From: an uncultured Halanaerobiales bacterium
GTDB taxonomy: Bacteria; Bacillota; Halanaerobiia; Halanaerobiales; M55B127
DNA: 64,000 nt
Assembly (NCBI GenBank): GCA_913055675.1
Contig: CAJXKY010000002.1
Span: 23,019-87,018, forward strand
Direction: 5' to 3'
Shown here: in pieces, positions 25,025-33,933 of the stretch
How positions within the stretch are numbered: position 1 is the stretch's first letter
Layout of the letters: every line of letters starts with the position of its first letter
Made by a program: the position numbers and the translations under genes
Notes under the pieces: model-generated
Told to the model about the DNA's origin: nothing
Database searches by the model: none
The model's input: the letters and a program-made list of their open reading frames with translations, nothing else

Positions 25025-25684
25025 TTAAATTCGTCTTTTGATTGCCGCAACAGATGTTATTTCACTAATTGTTTCAGCCCTATCCGAAATTTCAGCAATT
25101 TTTTCAACAAAATATCTGATATGAACTTTTTTACTAAACTCTTTTAAATCAAGTTCATTAAATACCTTTCTTTTAATTCTTTCCTCAATTTTATCAGCCT
25201 CATGTTCATAAAAGTCGACTTTATTTACATACTCATTAACCATTGAAATATTTCTAAAGTAGGCTCTTATACATTTAATTAAATAATCTACAGATTCACT
25301 GACTAATTCTATCAATTCTTCAAAATCCTCATTTAATCTTTCGGGTATATAAGGATTTTCCATTGAAAGTTGAACTAAAAGCTTTTTCATGTGATCAACA
25401 ATATTATCAATATTTTCTAATAAAGATAATACATCCCCTCTGGCCTCTGGTATTAACATATATTTATATAATTTATATTTAATTTCTTTTTGATAATCAT
25501 CTGCTGAATTTTCCAAGGTGGAAATTTCATCTAAAGAATTTTCAAATACTTCAATATTACCTTTTATAAAATTCAAACTATCTCTGTGAAAAACCATATT
25601 AGAATTACTAACAACTTCTAAATATTTGTTAATATCATTTTCAAGTTCCTGGGCGTGGTTTGTAAAAATATTTTTCAAGCTCAT
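25025..25684 (-). CDS. DUF47 family PhoU-like protein, Pit accessory
   Basis: A 219-residue helical protein of the DUF47 (PhoU-like) family, almost always encoded beside PiT permeases and thought to modulate them. Seen: an N-terminal IFTNHAQELENDINKYLEVV helix, KYMLIPEARGDVLSLLENIDNIVDHMKK, and VDFYEHEADKIEERIKRKVFNE, a PhoU-like metal-binding acidic repeat. AAGGAG is close to the ATG. The upstream 192 bases carry leader element A (25697-25792), so this gene begins a transcript that probably continues through the PiT and importer genes. Confidence 0.88.
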   Translation of the reverse strand: MSLKNIFTNHAQELENDINKYLEVVSNSNMVFHRDSLNFIKGNIEVFENSLDEISTLENSADDYQKEIKYKLYKYMLIPEARGDVLSLLENIDNIVDHMKKLLVQLSMENPYIPERLNEDFEELIELVSESVDYLIKCIRAYFRNISMVNEYVNKVDFYEHEADKIEERIKRKVFNELDLKEFSKKVHIRYFVEKIAEISDRAETISEITSVAAIKRRI

Positions 25685-25696
25685 CTACTCCTTCTA

Positions 25697-25792
25697 AAAT
25701 TAAAAATCCTATTCAATGCACAAAATTTACCTATAGATCTACTATAGATATACATTAAATAGGTTCTCTTTTCTCTAACCTCAGATATTTTA
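25697..25792 (-). promoter_or_regulatory. Candidate antitermination leader element A, upstream of the DUF47-PiT genes
   Basis: Read on the minus strand: a -10-like TAAAAT (25787-25792), then AGGTT (25777-25781), the loop AGAGAAAAGAG (25766-25776) and AACCT (25761-25765), forming a 5-bp hairpin. The CCT of that arm starts a second stem, CCTATTTAATG (25753-25763) with CATTGAATAGG (25708-25718), 11 bp with one G-U pair, followed by ATTTTTAATTTT (25697-25707). The two hairpins share bases, so they exclude each other: the shape of a terminator/antiterminator switch. GlpP is the natural candidate ligand-protein. Confidence 0.6.
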
Positions 25793-25876
25793 TTTTTTAC
25801 AAAATTATTATTTTTATACCCTACTTATTTACTTCTGTTAATCTGAGAAAATTCCTTCTTAATATTTAATTATATT

Positions 25877-26896
25877 TTACTTTGCATCTATTAAACTTCG
25901 GGCAGTATTTATTGCTGCATAGATATTTTTGGCTGGTGTATCCTTACTGATATTACAAAGATACAATGTGAAATTGTCGACTTCACTACCATGTGTAACA
26001 TATTTTTCTACTCTCTCTTCTATATCTTCAACAGAACCACTACTTAATATTTTTGCTCCGATACCAAAAGTAAGATCCATTTTATTTTTTTGAGCAAAAT
26101 TAGTAATCATCTTTAAATCGATATCCTCTAAGTCTGGATCTTGAACTCTTAAAATACTATTGTTTGGAGATACTTTATGTTTCAAAGCAAGAAAACGGTC
26201 CATATCTTTAACATAACTTTCGCCCCACCAGTTAACTACTCCTACCTTGTCTCCACATTTATCCTTTATTTTAAGAAGATATGGAACCACAAATTCTTCT
26301 AATAGATCTAGGGTTAAATTTGGAGGAGAAGCTAAAGCATCAGCACCTAAGGCCACTTCCCAATTAGGTATAATGGATTTTTGGTAATCAATCCAAGGAA
26401 TAATTATATTTTTTGTAATAATATTCATCAATTCGTGTATAAAATCTGGTTTTGTATACATATCTGTAACTAATTTTTCATAACCATAAATAGCAACCGC
26501 TAAACTAAAAGGAGCACAAAACTGTAAAGGAGGTGTAGACCCATATTTTTCTTTATATATTTTTAGAGCATCAGTTACAAAGGACATTCTACCATCCTTA
26601 CCCATTTCAATATGTTTTAGTTTTTCAAAATCGCTTTTATCTTTAATTATAAATTTTTTCTGAGAAGTTTGCGGAGAACTATCTTTAAAAAAAATAAGAT
26701 CTTGACCACTGGCTTCAGCTTCTATATTATATACATCATAACCTAAACCTGGATCACTAAAATTATATTTTTTATAGATTTCAATAACCCCTTCCACTAG
26801 TAATCTGCTATTAGTATATAACTCTTCACCTTCATACTGCTTAATTTTCATAACATGTTCATGCATTTGAGCCGTTATTTTATTAATTTCAATCAC
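25877..26896 (-). CDS. Uroporphyrinogen decarboxylase (URO-D) family protein, atypical
   Basis: A 339-residue URO-D-fold protein, like the MtaA/CmuA methyltransferase branch (DVYNIEAEASGQ, FCAPFSLAVAIYGYEKLV, GADALASPPNLTLDLLEEFVVPYL). At the position where methyltransferases carry the zinc motif HxCG, this protein has VVNWWGESYV, and the usual NLGHGI-like C-terminal motif is YLCNISKDTPAKNI. It may therefore not be a zinc methyltransferase, and no corrinoid protein gene is nearby. Not a heme enzyme by context. The GTG start has only a close AGGTAG upstream, so start choice is uncertain. Leader element B lies directly upstream. Confidence 0.7.
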   Translation of the reverse strand: MIEINKITAQMHEHVMKIKQYEGEELYTNSRLLVEGVIEIYKKYNFSDPGLGYDVYNIEAEASGQDLIFFKDSSPQTSQKKFIIKDKSDFEKLKHIEMGKDGRMSFVTDALKIYKEKYGSTPPLQFCAPFSLAVAIYGYEKLVTDMYTKPDFIHELMNIITKNIIIPWIDYQKSIIPNWEVALGADALASPPNLTLDLLEEFVVPYLLKIKDKCGDKVGVVNWWGESYVKDMDRFLALKHKVSPNNSILRVQDPDLEDIDLKMITNFAQKNKMDLTFGIGAKILSSGSVEDIEERVEKYVTHGSEVDNFTLYLCNISKDTPAKNIYAAINTARSLIDAK

Positions 26897-26904
26897 CTAC
26901 CTAT

Positions 26905-26981
26905 AAATATTTAAAACCTATTAAACACACCAATATTCTGATGAATTTAATAGGTCTCTTTTCTCTACCTCATATATTATA
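26905..26981 (-). promoter_or_regulatory. Candidate antitermination leader element B, upstream of the UroD-like gene
   Basis: Read on the minus strand: TATAAT (26976-26981), then AGGT (26967-26970), the loop AGAGAAAAGAG (26956-26966) and ACCT (26952-26955). CCT then begins CCTATTAAA (26946-26954), which pairs perfectly with TTTAATAGG (26917-26925) and is followed by TTTTAAATATTT. Spacing from the -10 to the hairpin equals element A, the 11-base loop is identical, and the stem is one pair shorter on both sides. The upstream -35 is weak, so promoter assignment is less certain than the leader. Confidence 0.6.
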
Positions 26982-27048
26982 TTTTTAGTTATTCTAATCT
27001 TTTAATTCTATTTACAAGTTAATAATCCTGCATGATTTTAATATATTA

Positions 27049-28545
27049 TTAGTTTTTAGACCAAAAAATTGCAGTATCAACTGCTTTTAACCAATCTTTG
27101 TATCTATTTTGTCGATCAGCAGACTCCATATTGGGTTTAAATTTATAATCAATTTTTCTTTTTTTCATAATATCATCAATACTATCCCAAAAATTTGTAG
27201 CAAGTCCAGCTAAATAAGCAGCACCAGTTACAGTTGTTTCAGTGTTGACAGGTCTTTCTACTTCAGTATCAATCATATCTGCTAAAAATTGCATTAACAA
27301 ATTATTTTCTACCGCCCCACCATCAACTTTTACTTCTTTTAATTCTAGACCGGAATCTTCTAACATAGCTTGTATCAGATCTTTACTTTGATATACCATT
27401 GCTTCTAAAGTAGCTCTAACAATATGATTTTTACTACTTCCTCTGGTTAATCCTACAATTGTACCTCTGGTTTCTGGATTCCAATATGGTGCCCCTAGTC
27501 CTGTAAAAGCTGGAACAAAGTATACTCCATCTGTATCTTCAACTTTTCCAGCAAAATATTCCGAATCAGCAGCTTCATTTAGTAAGAAAAGTTCGTCTCT
27601 CAACCACTGAATTGCAGAACCAGCATTAAATACACTACCTTCAAGGGCATAAGTTATCTCACCATTATAACCCCAAGCAATGGTCGTTAGTAAACCGTTT
27701 TCTGAATAAACAGGCTCATTGCCAGTATTCATCAATAGAAATGAACCAGTGCCAAAAGTAATTTTGGTCATTCCCTTTTCATAACAACCTTGAGCAAAGG
27801 TTGCAGCTTGTTGATCACCTGCAATACCCGAAATAGGGATATGTTGACCAAAAAACTCATTTTTATCTGTATAACCGTAAATCTCACTTGAAGATCTTAC
27901 TTTCGGTAAAATATAGGGGGGAACATCTAATATGTCCAATAATTCTTGGTCCCATTCTAAATTGTGGATATTATAGAGTAAAGTTCTAGAGGCATTTGTA
28001 TAATCAGTTACATGAACTTTACCTCCAGTTAGTTTCCATATCAAATAGGTATCTATTGTACCAAATATAATCTTATTTTCTTTAGCTTTTTGTCTGGCAC
28101 CTTCCACATTATCTAATATCCATTTTATTTTTGTACCAGAAAAATATGGGTCTAAAAGCAAACCAGTTTTATCTCTAAAAGTTTTTTCATAGCCTTCTTC
28201 TTTTAAGTTTTTACAAATATCAGAAGTTCTTCTACACTGCCAGACAATAGCATTATAAAGTGGTTCACCGGTATTTTTATCCCAAACTACAGTAGTTTCT
28301 CTCTGATTGGTAATTCCAATCGAATCTATTTTATGCGGTTCAATCCCTGATTTTCTAAAAAGATTATTTATTACTCCAATAGTTGAATTCCATATCTCCT
28401 CAGGGTCATGTTCAACCCAACCAGATTTAGGATAATATTGTGTAAATTCTTTTTGTGATTTTTCTACAATATTCCCATTTTTGTCATACAAAAAAGCCCT
28501 TGTACTTGTAGTCCCCTGGTCAATAGCAAGAATATATTTGGACAA
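27049..28545 (-). CDS. glpK: Glycerol kinase
   Basis: A 498-residue FGGY kinase that phosphorylates glycerol to sn-glycerol-3-phosphate with ATP. Diagnostic segments: [80 protein letters not shown] and [25 protein letters not shown]. Length is the family norm. TTG start with GGGGGG eight bases upstream. It follows the CoA-binding gene by 28 bases. No glycerol facilitator (glpF) is next to it. Its product, G3P, is the effector of GlpP encoded downstream. Confidence 0.95.
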   Translation of the reverse strand: MSKYILAIDQGTTSTRAFLYDKNGNIVEKSQKEFTQYYPKSGWVEHDPEEIWNSTIGVINNLFRKSGIEPHKIDSIGITNQRETTVVWDKNTGEPLYNAIVWQCRRTSDICKNLKEEGYEKTFRDKTGLLLDPYFSGTKIKWILDNVEGARQKAKENKIIFGTIDTYLIWKLTGGKVHVTDYTNASRTLLYNIHNLEWDQELLDILDVPPYILPKVRSSSEIYGYTDKNEFFGQHIPISGIAGDQQAATFAQGCYEKGMTKITFGTGSFLLMNTGNEPVYSENGLLTTIAWGYNGEITYALEGSVFNAGSAIQWLRDELFLLNEAADSEYFAGKVEDTDGVYFVPAFTGLGAPYWNPETRGTIVGLTRGSSKNHIVRATLEAMVYQSKDLIQAMLEDSGLELKEVKVDGGAVENNLLMQFLADMIDTEVERPVNTETTVTGAAYLAGLATNFWDSIDDIMKKRKIDYKFKPNMESADRQNRYKDWLKAVDTAIFWSKN

Positions 28546-28573
28546 TATTAGTTCCCCCCATTTACGTTCTTTA

Positions 28574-28951
28574 TTAAGTTAAAGTAGCATAAATACAACT
28601 TTCTACGATCTTAATATCATTTTCTTTGGCATATTCTCTAATTTCATCACTTCTAGTACCGGGTTGTAACCATACATATTTTATACCAAGTTTGTTAACC
28701 TCTTTCATCACATGTTTTCCAATTTGAGGATTGACTACTATATCAACAACATCAATTTCATCTTCAATATCTGATAATTTATCATATACCTTTATACCAT
28801 CGATCTCATCTAATGAAGGATTAATCGGATAAACATTATAATTATGCCCATCTAATTTATTTACAATCTTATATCCATATTTATCTTTTTTATTTGTTGC
28901 TCCCACAACAGCCCAATTTTTCATTTCTAAAGTATCTCTTTTTACACTCAT
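28574..28951 (-). CDS. CoA-binding protein (YccU-like)
   Basis: A 125-residue single Rossmann domain of the CoA_binding family (YccU type). [40 protein letters not shown] gives the nucleotide-binding loop, and [36 protein letters not shown] is characteristic. Family members bind CoA or similar in the cytosol; their role is not established. GGAGG is placed well before the ATG. It lies between the macro-domain gene (29-base gap) and glpK. Confidence 0.87.
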   Translation of the reverse strand: MSVKRDTLEMKNWAVVGATNKKDKYGYKIVNKLDGHNYNVYPINPSLDEIDGIKVYDKLSDIEDEIDVVDIVVNPQIGKHVMKEVNKLGIKYVWLQPGTRSDEIREYAKENDIKIVESCIYATLT

Positions 28952-28980
28952 ATTTATTCCTCCAATTATATATTATTGTC

Positions 28981-29532
28981 TTATTTTTTAAAAAGATCTT
29001 TTGCTTTATTTAAATATACTTCATAATCCTCTTCACTAAATAATATAAATCGAATCTCTTTATAACATTGATCTTCTGTACAGAAATCTTTAATTGTCTT
29101 TAATGCTATTTCAGCTGCTTTTTTTATCGGAAAACCATATGCACCAGTACTTATAGAAGGAAAACATATAGTTTCTAAATTATTTTCTTTTGCAATTATC
29201 AAACTATTCTTATATGCCTTTGCTAACAAATCCTTCTCCTGATCATCTCCACCCTGCCAGATAGGTCCCACAGTGTGAATAACAGCTTCAGCATTCAAAT
29301 TACCTGCTGTTGTGATAACTGCTTTACCGGTAGGTAATTTACCCTGACGGTCTCTAATCTTTTTACACTCTTTTATAATTTCAGGTCCACCAGCTCGATG
29401 AATAGCACCGTCTACTCCACCTCCACCCATTAAGGAAGAGTTGGCAGCATTAACAATACCTTCACAATTTTCTTCTGTTATATCACCTTTTTTTAATACA
29501 ATCTGAGTTTGATTTGCTTTAAATGTTTTCAT
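28981..29532 (-). CDS. Macro domain protein (O-acetyl-ADP-ribose deacetylase type)
   Basis: A 183-residue macro domain of the YmdB/MacroD group, expected to hydrolyse O-acetyl-ADP-ribose or remove ADP-ribose from glutamate. Key loops: GIVNAANSSLMGGGGVDGAIHRAGGPEI (ADP-ribose binding and catalytic Asn/Asp region) and FPSISTGAYGFPIKKAAEIA (phosphate loop). Length fits a stand-alone macro domain. GAGGTG before the ATG. It is downstream of the desulforedoxin mini-gene and a GC-rich hairpin. Confidence 0.92.
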   Translation of the reverse strand: MKTFKANQTQIVLKKGDITEENCEGIVNAANSSLMGGGGVDGAIHRAGGPEIIKECKKIRDRQGKLPTGKAVITTAGNLNAEAVIHTVGPIWQGGDDQEKDLLAKAYKNSLIIAKENNLETICFPSISTGAYGFPIKKAAEIALKTIKDFCTEDQCYKEIRFILFSEEDYEVYLNKAKDLFKK

Positions 29533-29561
29533 CTGAAATCACCTCAGTAATTTTTACTTTT

Positions 29562-29584
29562 GCCCCTGCTTTTATAACAGGGGC
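29562..29584. terminator. GC-rich hairpin between desulforedoxin and macro-domain genes
   Basis: GCCCCTG and CAGGGGC form a 7-bp stem around a 9-base loop. T-rich sequence follows on the plus strand (TTTTGCTTTACTTTT), but on the minus strand, the direction of the genes, it is followed by AAAAGTAAAAA. On the coding strand it is therefore more like a processing or stabilising hairpin than a clear terminator. Confidence 0.45.
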
Positions 29585-29591
29585 TTTTGCT

Positions 29592-29714
29592 TTACTTTTG
29601 TAAATTCATAGGTTGACCACAACAGACTAATTCTCCACCGCCAACTTCTTTTACTTCAACTACATTACCACAAACACCACATTTGTAAACTTCTCCTTTT
29701 TTCTTTACATTCAT
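29592..29714 (-). CDS. Desulforedoxin-like rubredoxin-type mini-protein (40 residues)
   Basis: A 40-residue ORF with a good start: AGGAGG eight bases before ATG. The product reads [20 protein letters not shown] and continues [14 protein letters not shown], giving the CxxC and adjacent CC pairs that bind one Fe(SCys)4 centre in desulforedoxin and in the N-terminal domain of desulfoferrodoxin. No superoxide reductase domain follows, since the stop comes after NLQK, so it is a stand-alone electron carrier. Its start is 19 bases after the P-type ATPase stop. Confidence 0.85.
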   Translation of the reverse strand: MNVKKKGEVYKCGVCGNVVEVKEVGGGELVCCGQPMNLQK

Positions 29715-29733
29715 AATTTTAGCCTCCTTTTGT

Positions 29734-32502
29734 TTATGACGTTTTACTTCTTTTATAAACTTTTAATAATTCATGGGCACCTAAAAATACTATTGCTGAA
29801 CCTATTACATAACCCCAATCAGTTAAAGTGATTCCAGCAAACCCAAGATATTGATTAATAAATGGGGTATAAATTGCAGTTATAATCATTAATAGTGAAA
29901 TTAATACAGAATAAACCATTACCTTATTTGAAAAAATATTTTTGTTGAATAAAGAAATCTTTGCATATCTTCTAGACATAATATTAGTTAATTGTGTAAA
30001 AGCGATGGTTAAATAGGTAACAGTAGTTGCACGAGCATATAACGGATGGGCCTCTGTTAATCCACCACCAACAGCTCTATTATTGAAAAGATAAAAGTTT
30101 AAAAAGGCTAATCCACCCATTAGAACACCAAATAACACAATTTCTGAAAAAGATCTTTTATTAACAATATGCTCATCTCTTTCTCTAGGTGGAGAAGTCA
30201 TTATATCTTTAGAACCAGGATCAAAAGTAAAAGCTGTAAGTGGTAAAATTTCAGCTAAAAGGTCAATCGCTAAAATCTGTATTGCCAAAATTGGAACTGG
30301 TAGATTAAATAATGCTACCCCTAATAAACCTAATAATACTACTGCTAATTCACCACCATTACTAGTTAGAGATGCTATTACAGTTTTCTTTAAATTATTG
30401 TAGATGTTACGTCCCTCTTTGATTGCATAAACCAAAGTTGGAAAACTATCATCAAGTAATATAAGTTCAGCTGCTTGTTTAGATACATCAGTCCCCATTC
30501 CGCCCATTGCAACTCCAATATGAGCGCTTTTGAGAGCAGGTGCATCATTAACACCATCACCAGTAACAGCTACAATTTTTTGTTGATCTTTTAAATTTTT
30601 AACAATTCTTAATTTATTCTCTGGTGAAACTCTGGAGAAAATAACACTCTTTTTTTCATTCATGATAGTTTTTAATTCTTCATCACTGAGTTCATCAAAA
30701 TCTTCACCGGTTAATACTTTAACATCTTCCCCTTCATGTACAAGATTAATTTCTTTCGCAATAGCTTTGGCTGTAATGGCATGATCACCAGTCATGATAT
30801 AAGTATCTATATGAGCTTCATGTGCCTGTTCTATTGCTTCTCTAACACCTTCTTTAGGGGGATCTATCATAGCTACAATTCCTAAAAAGATTACATCTTT
30901 TTCAATTTCTTCAATTACATAATCTTTGTGTTTTGGTTCTAATTTTCTGAAACCAAATGCAAGGACTCTCATAGCATTTTTTGAATATTTCTCGTTTAAT
31001 TTTCTATATTTTTCTTTATCCTCTTCCGTAATAGGAACCTTTTTACCATCTTTATATATATATTTACTTACCGAAAGTACGCTATCAAGAGCACCTTTCA
31101 TAGCCAAGTATTCTCCATCTTCAAATTGACGAACTGAACTCATTCTTTTTCTTTCTGAATCAAATCCGAATTCATGAAGTTCAGGATTTTCCTCATCTTC
31201 TTCAGGAGATCTTGTCCCGACTTTCGTAGATAGTGTAATTAAAGCTGCTTCGGTAGGATCACCAATCGGATACCAACTCGAATGTTCATCATCAGGAGGA
31301 TGGATTTCTGCATTAGATGCCATCGTAGCTGCATCAAACATTATTTCTAAATCATCTATCGTTTCTTGGCTAACTTCTTCTCCATTTTCATCTAATATTT
31401 TTCCTCTTGGTTCATATCCGATACCAGTAACATCATATTCATTTCCATCATAATATACCTTTTGAACTGTCATTTCATTTTTAGTTAAAGTACCAGTCTT
31501 ATCTGTAGAAATTATATTGGTTGAACCAAGTGTTTCAACAGAAGATAGTTTCTTTACAACTGCATTCTTTTTTGCTAATCTATCTACTCCTTGAGCAAGA
31601 GCTACAGTAATCTGCATTGGTAAAGCTTGTGGAACGACTGCTACCGCAATACCTAAACCATATATTATTGCAAAGTTCATACCTAAACCTTGAGATAAAC
31701 TTACACCAAATAATAAAGTGCCAATAATTACAGCAAATACTGCTATTTTATTTGCAACCGATTGTAACTCCATTTGAAGTGGAGATTTGGATTTTTCTTC
31801 TTCCTGAGTTAAATTGGCAATCTTACCCATCTCAGTATCCATACCAGTCGCCACAACTACACCTTTAGCGCTACCAGATGCAACAGTAGTGCCTAAGTAT
31901 ACCATATTTTCTCTATCAGCTAAAGAGGCCTTTTCATCCATCTTATTACTGTTTTTATCTTGGGGTAGTGATTCCCCTGTTAATGATACATCATTAGTTT
32001 TCAAATTAAAGGACTCAATAATTCTTAAATCAGCTGGAACTTTATCTCCTTCTTCAAGATTAACAATATCTCCTACAACTAACTTACGTTGATTAAGTTC
32101 CTTGATTTGATCGTCCCTAATTACTTTTGAAGGAGATTGTATTAATTTTTCTAAAGAACCCATAATTTCTTCAGCTTTATGCTCTTGATAATATCCAATA
32201 ACAGCATTAATAATTGCAATTATTAGCATTACTATGCCATCTCTATAATTTTGAATAACAAAAGACATTCCTGCTGCAACTAATAGGATGATCATAAGCA
32301 CATCTCTAAACTGAAGCAAAAATTTAATAATTTCAGGTGTTTTTTTAAGTTTAACTAATTTATTTTCCCCATATTCATTTAACCTTTTCTGAGCTTCTTC
32401 TTCTTTTAATCCTTTTTTTGAAGTATCTAAAATATCAAAACATTCTTCGACACTATTTTTATAAAAATCTTTATCTTTATATTCTATTTGAGCCACCTCC
32501 AT
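29734..32502 (-). CDS. Cation-translocating P-type ATPase (P2-like)
   Basis: A 922-residue P-type ATPase. Actuator TGES at 175-178, phosphorylation site DKTGTLT with Asp334, and hinge [12 protein letters not shown] are intact, and about ten membrane segments fit a P2 layout. At M4 the motif is VVPQALP (Gln292) where SERCA has PEGLP with ion-binding Glu309; M6 is [14 protein letters not shown], lacking the Asn and Thr of SERCA. The ion is therefore uncertain. The ATG has no upstream Shine-Dalgarno, while GGAGGTG lies inside codons 2-3. It starts 4 bases after the DUF2254 stop. Confidence 0.85.
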   Translation of the reverse strand: MEVAQIEYKDKDFYKNSVEECFDILDTSKKGLKEEEAQKRLNEYGENKLVKLKKTPEIIKFLLQFRDVLMIILLVAAGMSFVIQNYRDGIVMLIIAIINAVIGYYQEHKAEEIMGSLEKLIQSPSKVIRDDQIKELNQRKLVVGDIVNLEEGDKVPADLRIIESFNLKTNDVSLTGESLPQDKNSNKMDEKASLADRENMVYLGTTVASGSAKGVVVATGMDTEMGKIANLTQEEEKSKSPLQMELQSVANKIAVFAVIIGTLLFGVSLSQGLGMNFAIIYGLGIAVAVVPQALPMQITVALAQGVDRLAKKNAVVKKLSSVETLGSTNIISTDKTGTLTKNEMTVQKVYYDGNEYDVTGIGYEPRGKILDENGEEVSQETIDDLEIMFDAATMASNAEIHPPDDEHSSWYPIGDPTEAALITLSTKVGTRSPEEDEENPELHEFGFDSERKRMSSVRQFEDGEYLAMKGALDSVLSVSKYIYKDGKKVPITEEDKEKYRKLNEKYSKNAMRVLAFGFRKLEPKHKDYVIEEIEKDVIFLGIVAMIDPPKEGVREAIEQAHEAHIDTYIMTGDHAITAKAIAKEINLVHEGEDVKVLTGEDFDELSDEELKTIMNEKKSVIFSRVSPENKLRIVKNLKDQQKIVAVTGDGVNDAPALKSAHIGVAMGGMGTDVSKQAAELILLDDSFPTLVYAIKEGRNIYNNLKKTVIASLTSNGGELAVVLLGLLGVALFNLPVPILAIQILAIDLLAEILPLTAFTFDPGSKDIMTSPPRERDEHIVNKRSFSEIVLFGVLMGGLAFLNFYLFNNRAVGGGLTEAHPLYARATTVTYLTIAFTQLTNIMSRRYAKISLFNKNIFSNKVMVYSVLISLLMIITAIYTPFINQYLGFAGITLTDWGYVIGSAIVFLGAHELLKVYKRSKTS

Positions 32503-32506
32503 TTAA

Positions 32507-33859
32507 TTATTCAAAATAGATTCCTGAGCCTTTTGATTTATCTGTCATTACGGCTAATTGTTCTATTTTTTTATTCATATATTTTTTATCTAATTCCTCT
32601 AAAATATTTTCATCAAACCCTTTTACTATATAATTACCAAATTCCCATGTTATATCCTTAATTTCTTGTTCATTACCCTCAGCTATAATTATCAAAGCCT
32701 CAAGAATAGATGCCGCAACTGACACATCTCGCATAGAATAATATCTCAATTGATAAAAGGTTTTATATAATAGATAATCAAAACTTATATCTTCAAATAT
32801 TAATGTTAATTCATTATCATCATTGTAATAATAAGTATTTTCAATATTTGCTTTTGCTATTCTATCTAAAACCATACCGGCTTGCTTAATACAAAAAATT
32901 GCAGTATTTGGATCATTAATCCCTGGAGAAATAGCTCTTAAAGCTACTTCTGATAATTTCTGTAATCCAAATTCAATATCTTTACTCTTATTTCTTTCTT
33001 TTCCTACTAAAATAAAATCAAGACATTTAGTAAATGTATCTTCTTTAATTTCATCAATATCAATTTCTTTTAGGTCATAATAAATAGTAAAAACCTTTGT
33101 ATTGTTTGTAACATAATCTCCTATCATTTTTTCAGCATTTATAACAATATTATGATTATTTGCAAATTCGGTTAATTTCAAATCACTTATATCTCTAATA
33201 AAACCAACTCTATCAGAATATATACTAACTTTATCTTTTTTGAAAATTTGTTTTAGATTATCAGGGGGATCATTTCTAACATTTTCATGATTTTCATTAA
33301 ACTCTTTTACAGAATCAACTAGTTCTAATATCTCAGTGGTAAGAGTATCAATCAATAAATTAACCTGAATGGATTGAGAAACATGGTTAATAAATATCAC
33401 GAAATATATAATACAATATATTACAATCAATACTCCCACTGCAGCAGATAAAAATACGGTTTGTTCATTACTTTCTAAAAACAATAAAGTTACTATTGAA
33501 TATATAAATCCACCTATAAAAATTCCTAAAACTTTTAATGTTATTTTTGATTTTAGAAAATCCTGTAAAGTTCTAGGAGAAAATTGAGTTGAATATGTAG
33601 TTAAAACAACCATAATTATTGAAAAGGAGATTGTAACGATAGATAGTAAAGAACCTGCTATCGTTGATAGAATGGTGGTAGTTATATCAAATGGAGTAAA
33701 AAATAAATCTGGTAAAATTCCCATTAAATAGGGTTGGTAATATCTTTCCAGTATAATTACAAATGCTGAAATGAAAATCGCATATATACTGTATAATACA
33801 GGGATATAATATATCTTAGTTCTCCAATCTTCAATGAAATTAAAATTAAATATTTTCAC
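32507..33859 (-). CDS. DUF2254 family membrane protein
   Basis: A 450-residue protein with about four membrane segments in the first 155 residues (including TTTILSTIAGSLLSIVTISFSIIMVVLTTYSTQFSPRTL, the best match to DUF2254) and a large soluble C-terminal part with the AISPGINDPNTAIFCIKQAG motif. Function is not known. GTG start with AGGGGG seven bases upstream. The stop is 4 bases before the ATPase start, so the two are probably translated together; a link to ion transport is an inference from that arrangement. Confidence 0.82.
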   Translation of the reverse strand: MKIFNFNFIEDWRTKIYYIPVLYSIYAIFISAFVIILERYYQPYLMGILPDLFFTPFDITTTILSTIAGSLLSIVTISFSIIMVVLTTYSTQFSPRTLQDFLKSKITLKVLGIFIGGFIYSIVTLLFLESNEQTVFLSAAVGVLIVIYCIIYFVIFINHVSQSIQVNLLIDTLTTEILELVDSVKEFNENHENVRNDPPDNLKQIFKKDKVSIYSDRVGFIRDISDLKLTEFANNHNIVINAEKMIGDYVTNNTKVFTIYYDLKEIDIDEIKEDTFTKCLDFILVGKERNKSKDIEFGLQKLSEVALRAISPGINDPNTAIFCIKQAGMVLDRIAKANIENTYYYNDDNELTLIFEDISFDYLLYKTFYQLRYYSMRDVSVAASILEALIIIAEGNEQEIKDITWEFGNYIVKGFDENILEELDKKYMNKKIEQLAVMTDKSKGSGIYFE

Positions 33860-33933
33860 TTAAATACCCCCTGGTCAGCAACATTTTTACTTATTTATTT
33901 AATTCAATATTTATCAGTTATTCCCTTTTTTTA

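Noticed and set aside
26982..27048. Terminator after glpK
   Set aside because: Only a weak AATC/GATT pairing is visible near the stop; no stable hairpin with a T tract, so none is claimed.
33860..33933. Terminator or gene between thrC and DUF2254
   Set aside because: AT-rich with no clear hairpin and no coding frame.
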